Shown here: positions 60,201 to 64,000 of the stretch, piece after piece
Layout: each line of letters starts with the position of its first letter
Position numbering within the stretch: the stretch's first letter is position 1
Assembly (NCBI RefSeq): GCF_014066305.1
Contig: NW_023501040.1
Coordinates: forward strand, 1,438,539 to 1,502,538
DNA length: 64,000 nucleotides
Reading direction: 5' to 3'
Source: Letharia columbiana
Taxonomy: Eukaryota; Ascomycota; Lecanoromycetes; Lecanorales; Parmeliaceae
Made by a program: the position numbers and the translations under genes
Notes under the pieces: model-generated
Told to the model about the DNA's origin: nothing
Database searches by the model: none
What the model saw: the letters and a program-made list of their open reading frames with translations, nothing else

Positions 60201-60470
60201 TCACCAGTAATTATAGTTCTGCCTCCGGTCAATGGCGCTTGGGATGCAAACTGTGCGTGGCTTTTCGTATCTGAAGACCGTTCCGGTGCCAACCTCGCGG
60301 TTCAATTCACCGAGGTGGGGCGCAGCATTGTTAATGGCAGCGCGGATACACTCTCTGGCCCCTTTGGTGTCAAGCACGGTAAAAGTGTGGCCGTAGTCGT
60401 AGATTTTGAAGATGGTGGGAGTCCGGGGATGTGTTCGTCGTCTCGACCTGGTAGGGCGGTGAGTTCGGTT
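60201..60470 (-). pseudogene. Partial coding frame of an unknown fungal protein
   Basis: The minus strand has an open frame without an ATG that reads IFKIYDYGHTFTVLDTKGAR, then ECIRAAINNAAPHLGELNRE and VGTGTVFRYEKPRTVCIPSA, ending at a TGA at 60201. The composition and periodicity look genuinely coding. Upstream of about 60430 the frame turns into an Arg/Ser/Thr-rich run and then stops near 60540. I see no convincing exon to join. It is probably the 3' remnant of a gene or a single exon of an unfound one. Confidence 0.4.
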
Positions 60471-60929
60471 GCTAGGGCTGGATCTTAGGCTCTGGTTGAA
60501 GATACAGCTGTTGTGTTTGACTGGAGGATGAAGGGTTTATTAGCTATAGAGTGATATGTAGGCTACTTATATACCATATAAAGCCCATACCAATTTACCA
60601 CTATAAGGGGTAGCTACAATGCAGTACTGCAGCATTCCAACAACAGCGTTTGAGGAGGGACAATGGAGTTGAGCCGGAGAGGATTAGCGGCGCGGGAGAC
60701 GGCGCTGCATGAGTAAATGCGTAAAGACGGAGTGGAAGGAGCAGATGGTACGCTACTTGGATCTGCATTGCGTAGTGCTCTGAGAAGGAAGGAAGTCAGA
60801 GTGGACTCAACAGAAAAGAGACCAATTCTCAAGGACTCACCGCTCAATCCAGCATATCCCCGCTGCTGGCAAGTTGGCTCTGGTGGGTGACAAGACAAGG
60901 ACTATGAACTCCAATTGAAACAATAGTTC
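60471..60929. other. Intergenic region
   Basis: A 94-codon minus frame (60614-60898) lacks any domain. No gene is called. Confidence 0.4.
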
Positions 60930-61490
60930 ACACCGTTACTGACAAAATTTCCTCATCTTGATGTTGTCTATCCAGCCTTGAAGACAGCTTGAGTTCCCGC
61001 ATCAGTGACCCACTGACAAGACCAAGAAAAGCTGAGCCCACTAGCGCAAAGAAAACCACTTGCAAAGCGCACATGTAGCTCCCCCCAACCAGGGACTGAT
61101 CCCGTAAGGGCAGAAAACATTGACCCCTTCCAGACTATTTTTGAGTCCGGAGATCAGCTCTGCAGCATTTGTCCGAGCTCCCGGGCCTTGCCCACAATTG
61201 ACTGCTTAACACGTTCTGGAACACTACTGCCGCCATGGCGACCCCAATGACTGAGCCAGTAGAGCGAAAGGCGTATGATAGCGAGATCACAAGTGCTTGC
61301 TCCTCGTGGGATACAGCGCTAATCAGAGCAAGGCGTTACTGTGAGCACGCCACCCAGTGCAATACCCGCGACCCCTAAGGAGAATACTGTTGTCCACAGG
61401 GGGGTGGATAAAGTTGACAGTGCTATTAAGCTCGTTGCTAGAAGCATGAGAAGTAAGATCGCGATGTTGAGAATCTTGTACATCCTATCT
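60930..61490 (-). pseudogene. Remnant of an MFS transporter (DHA2-like C-terminal part)
   Basis: On the minus strand the pieces read, in order: LLMLLATSLIALSTLSTPLW and LGVAGIALGGVLTVT (about 61460-61345). After a shift near 61338 comes ALISAVSHEEQALVIS, then SYAFRSTGSVIGVAMAAVVF (about 61330-61220). After another shift come ELISGLKNSLEGVNVF and ALVGSAFLGLVSGSLMREL (to about 60990). The HEEQA..SYAFRSTGSVIG block is like the conserved region before the last helices of DHA2-type drug/H+ antiporters. At least two frameshifts and the lack of the first ~10 helices make it non-functional. No N-terminal half is found nearby. Confidence 0.7.
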
Positions 61491-61614
61491 GCACAAGGAG
61501 GGGTATTATGGGCCTGCTAGTACGTCTGTATCCCGTGTGAGCCAAAACGGTTCTCAGATCGTCCGCCCATGACGATTTCACAGTGCTGAACAGCACCTCG
61601 TAGCCGCCGACATC

Positions 61615-61953
61615 ATGATCTCAGATACCTCCTCCGCTCAGCCGTCTAGACATTGGATCATTGACCTGAGTGCTCGCAAGACAGGCTCGCTCACTTTGGC
61701 CTTCCTTCTTGGTCATTTCTCCGAAAGGAGGGGCCTGTACGAGGCCAGTATCACTCAACGCTTCAAGTTCAAGCACAAAAGGGATGATTTTCGGAAGCTG
61801 TTCGCTCCAGAGATTTCGGAAGGCCGGTTGATCATTGTGGCGTGGTTTTACGATGCAATCACTGGGTTCAGCTGGGGGAACCCGATTGTGGGAGCGGAGG
61901 ACGAAAGGAGTCTGAAAGGTTTGATGGAGAAGGTCAGGAGCGTTGCTGTTTGA
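61615..61953 (+). CDS. Hypothetical small protein, 112 codons
   Basis: The frame starts MISDTSSAQPSRHWIIDLSA and contains KTGSLTLAFLLGHFSERRGL, FKHKRDDFRKLF and EGRLIIVAWFYDAITGFSWG. The composition is plausible for a globular protein, but no family is recognised and no promoter is evident. It lies next to the MFS remnant and may be part of an older gene. Confidence 0.35.
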   Translation: MISDTSSAQPSRHWIIDLSARKTGSLTLAFLLGHFSERRGLYEASITQRFKFKHKRDDFRKLFAPEISEGRLIIVAWFYDAITGFSWGNPIVGAEDERSLKGLMEKVRSVAV

Positions 61954-62418
61954 GGGTCAAGACAGTCTGAAAAGCCTGGAATTTTGAGCGGAGTTCTAAT
62001 TTTGGAGTCAGGGTCGACCGTAGAGGAGCGCTTTACCAGAAAAGGGAAGACCTGTGTGGTCGTATCATCGAGATCTTCTTAGCGACTTTCAATTCCATAG
62101 TCCGCGCTTCACCAATTGTTATTCGGAAGGAAAACCTGCTAAAGAAGCTGAGGTTGTCACGATAACCTTGTTGCTACTTCTTACCCTAATGTGAATTATA
62201 AGGCAATTCTGTGCGATCTGGAGGTTCTCTTAAAAAGCGTCTTGTTGCTTTTGCAAGGTGTTCGAGTTTGTTGGTCTTTCATTACCTTCATAGTGTGGAC
62301 TTTGCCTACACTGAGTGATCAGGTTCTTGTTCTTTGTTTGAAACTGAGCGGAAAAGCGAGTGATTATCTCTCATGCCCTGGGATTGTCTTCTTCACAGAC
62401 CTAAAGCCTCAGATACAC
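61954..62418. other. Intergenic region
   Basis: No supportable gene. Pyrimidine-rich plus-strand sequence near 62220-62400. Confidence 0.5.
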
Positions 62419-63084
62419 CTACGGCACTGATCGCCAAAATCTGAGTCCGCGCTTAGGAGCGAGTACCTTAGGCTCAGGCTCTTCACTCAACTCTGCCATC
62501 GCGCATTCATACCGGCAGTGGTCTCCCTCATGGATGCAATCAATATCCTTACACTCTGCGTTCCAGAATTCGCAATACTCACCGTTTGCATCGTCGCAAT
62601 TAGTATCCACGGCTTTATTCTGCCTATTGACACGACCATATTCCCCTTCCACCTTCATACTATCGCAAACCCGCGCCGAGAGTCCGTTCACAGCCGGGAT
62701 GTTCAGCGCAGAAGCGGAGTCCTCTGGCTCGGCAATGTGTTCGCCGAGGTCTGCGTCGCCAACGGCGCGATTAATGCGCACGTAATCGCAGGTGGCTCCG
62801 CCAGTGATGGAAAGATTCACGTATCCTCCTTTCTCATGGGTCCAGGTCTCGTCGGTCTGGACCATAATGCACTCGGTGGTTGGCGGGGGTGAGATGAAAA
62901 GACTCGTGGCTGCTGGGTCTATATACCTGCGGCCACATGTCGCGCATTCCCAGCAAGTAAGGGGGGATTTGTCTCTTGGCGTTGGTTGAGTCTCGGACTC
63001 AAAGGGCTGAATACGCTGAGGGTCACACATGATAGTCGAGGGTGTCTGGCTGTGTGCAGCGGCTTTGGATGGGTGGTTTTCCAT
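62419..63084 (-). CDS. Unknown Cys-containing acidic protein
   Basis: A single minus exon of 221 codons. It starts MENHPSKAAAHSQTPSTIMC; a second ATG lies 18 residues in. A short CWECATCGRRY near residue 44 has a CxxCxxC pattern like a zinc ribbon or knuckle. The C-terminal part has seven further cysteines in an acidic context: DTNCDDANGEYCEFWNAECK, then DIDCIHEGDHCRYECAM. No signal peptide is seen. Function is unknown; a metal-binding or small regulatory protein is possible. An overlapping plus frame (62518-62892) is likely a shadow. Confidence 0.55.
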   Translation of the reverse strand: MENHPSKAAAHSQTPSTIMCDPQRIQPFESETQPTPRDKSPLTCWECATCGRRYIDPAATSLFISPPPTTECIMVQTDETWTHEKGGYVNLSITGGATCDYVRINRAVGDADLGEHIAEPEDSASALNIPAVNGLSARVCDSMKVEGEYGRVNRQNKAVDTNCDDANGEYCEFWNAECKDIDCIHEGDHCRYECAMAELSEEPEPKVLAPKRGLRFWRSVP

Positions 63085-64000
63085 GGCAGTTACTGAAAAT
63101 GTTTTGGAGATCCGTGGGTTGAAAGTGGTTAGGGAAAGAGTAGGTATAGAAGGGAAGGAGAAGAGAATTATTTAAGGATTTTAATGGTAAGATAAGAGCG
63201 GCAAAGGCCATTATGACGAACAAAGAGGGGACGTTGAACTGCATTGTATGTGTACAAAGACTAACGGATGGCTTCGTACAACAAGAAGAAAGAGCTTGCT
63301 TACGGTTCGCTGCGTTGCGACAAAGAGAACTAATATGAACTTATGCGTAGAAAAAGAAAAGGCTTTTAGTGGCACTGTCAGTCACAATGAGATATCGCTT
63401 TGTCCCTTGAGGTTATAGCTTGACAGGTACATGGCAGCGAAAGAAGTGGAACCACTAAGATAAAGAACTAAGGGAAGAAACTTTGATAGTGGCCACGCTG
63501 CGGTCCATATGCACAAAGTCGCACAAAGAACCTCCCATTGCTTCCACCAGTCTTTTGTGACAGTCCCTTCCAATTATGGTACACCCACGGGGCGATGCTC
63601 GAATCTTCTTTTGCATGGAACTCAAGCGAGACAATTACCTGTTTTCCAACGCTAAGACGCATGCCCTGCGTAATCTGTATCGTGTATGCCCACCAAAAAA
63701 CAATCAGTGCCACGCCCTCTTGATCAAACCTTTGGACAGCGACAGCAAGCATACTCCGTCAATAAATTTGTGCACCTATCCTTGGACTGTACCCCTCAAA
63801 ATTTCCACACGACTGGTGTAGGCGAGTAGGAAGACAAGAAATGGAGCCTTTCTGGAAGTAAAATGTCGAAAGGCGAAAAGTGAAGCAGAATTTTGGAAAG
63901 AGGAAAGTCGGACTCCAGCCCGTGGATTATCAGGGGTTTGGCGAGGTCTTCGCTTCTGATACAGCTCCGCAGAGCCAGCTCGATCCTGCTTAGTTATGAT
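63085..64000. other. End of window without a supportable gene
   Basis: Minus frames at 63382-63752 lack domains and stops separate them. This may be the flank of a gene beyond the window edge. Confidence 0.45.

Overview
The window looks like nuclear DNA of a filamentous ascomycete (Pezizomycotina; Dothideomycetes would fit, but this is inference). Genes are split by short GT-AG introns, mostly 49-122 nt with consensus donors and acceptors. The gene content is typical: a Zn2Cys6 regulator, ALG5, ATG3, 2EXR proteins, Sulfotransfer_4 proteins and an ECM11-type protein. GC-balanced gene DNA is interrupted by two AT-rich blocks that look mutated by RIP (repeat-induced point mutation). There are no operons, CRISPR arrays or recognisable rRNA or tRNA genes. 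Gene models below were assembled by hand from reading frames and splice signals; where exon sums close on a whole number of codons this is stated.

Layout. 0-12.6 kb: a decayed Zn2Cys6 regulator (2342-4002), a small secreted six-cysteine protein (4813-5382), ATG3 (minus, 6231-7498), an alpha/beta hydrolase (7961-8959) and ALG5 (minus, 9312-10593). 12.6-16 kb: a RING-finger reading frame that runs into about 3 kb of poly(A) and RIP-like sequence. 17.8-22.4 kb: a large six-exon C2H2 zinc-finger gene with a duplicated first exon. 24-29 kb: a broken Sulfotransfer_4 gene, a 2EXR gene and an unknown 242-codon gene. 29-33.6 kb: a four-exon methyltransferase flanked by inverted copies of a 63-bp coding-like repeat, then a two-exon unknown gene. 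35.3 kb: a His-rich secreted repeat protein. 37.0-38.8 kb: an AT-rich satellite enclosed by 19-bp terminal inverted repeats. 39.4-43 kb: a type IIC P-type ATPase carrying frameshifts. 44-46.8 kb: two related 2EXR loci, both broken. 48-52.6 kb: an intact Sulfotransfer_4 gene, an unknown conserved-looking gene and an ECM11-type gene. 54.6-57.2 kb: a nine-exon secreted amidase. 58.4-59.7 kb: a SprT-like metalloprotease ending in a CaaX box. 60-63 kb: an MFS remnant, a partial coding frame and a Cys-containing unknown protein.

How the genes relate. The intact housekeeping genes serve autophagy (ATG3 lipidates ATG8) and ER N-glycosylation (ALG5 makes Dol-P-Glc). The other genes look like accessory content: secreted proteins, broken regulator and transporter genes, and duplicated 2EXR and sulfotransferase families near RIP-like blocks. 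I see no backbone enzyme that would make this a secondary-metabolite cluster. Several breaks are single-base insertions, two of them beside homopolymers, and the window also has implausibly long homopolymers. Assembly error therefore competes with real decay, and each affected entry says so.
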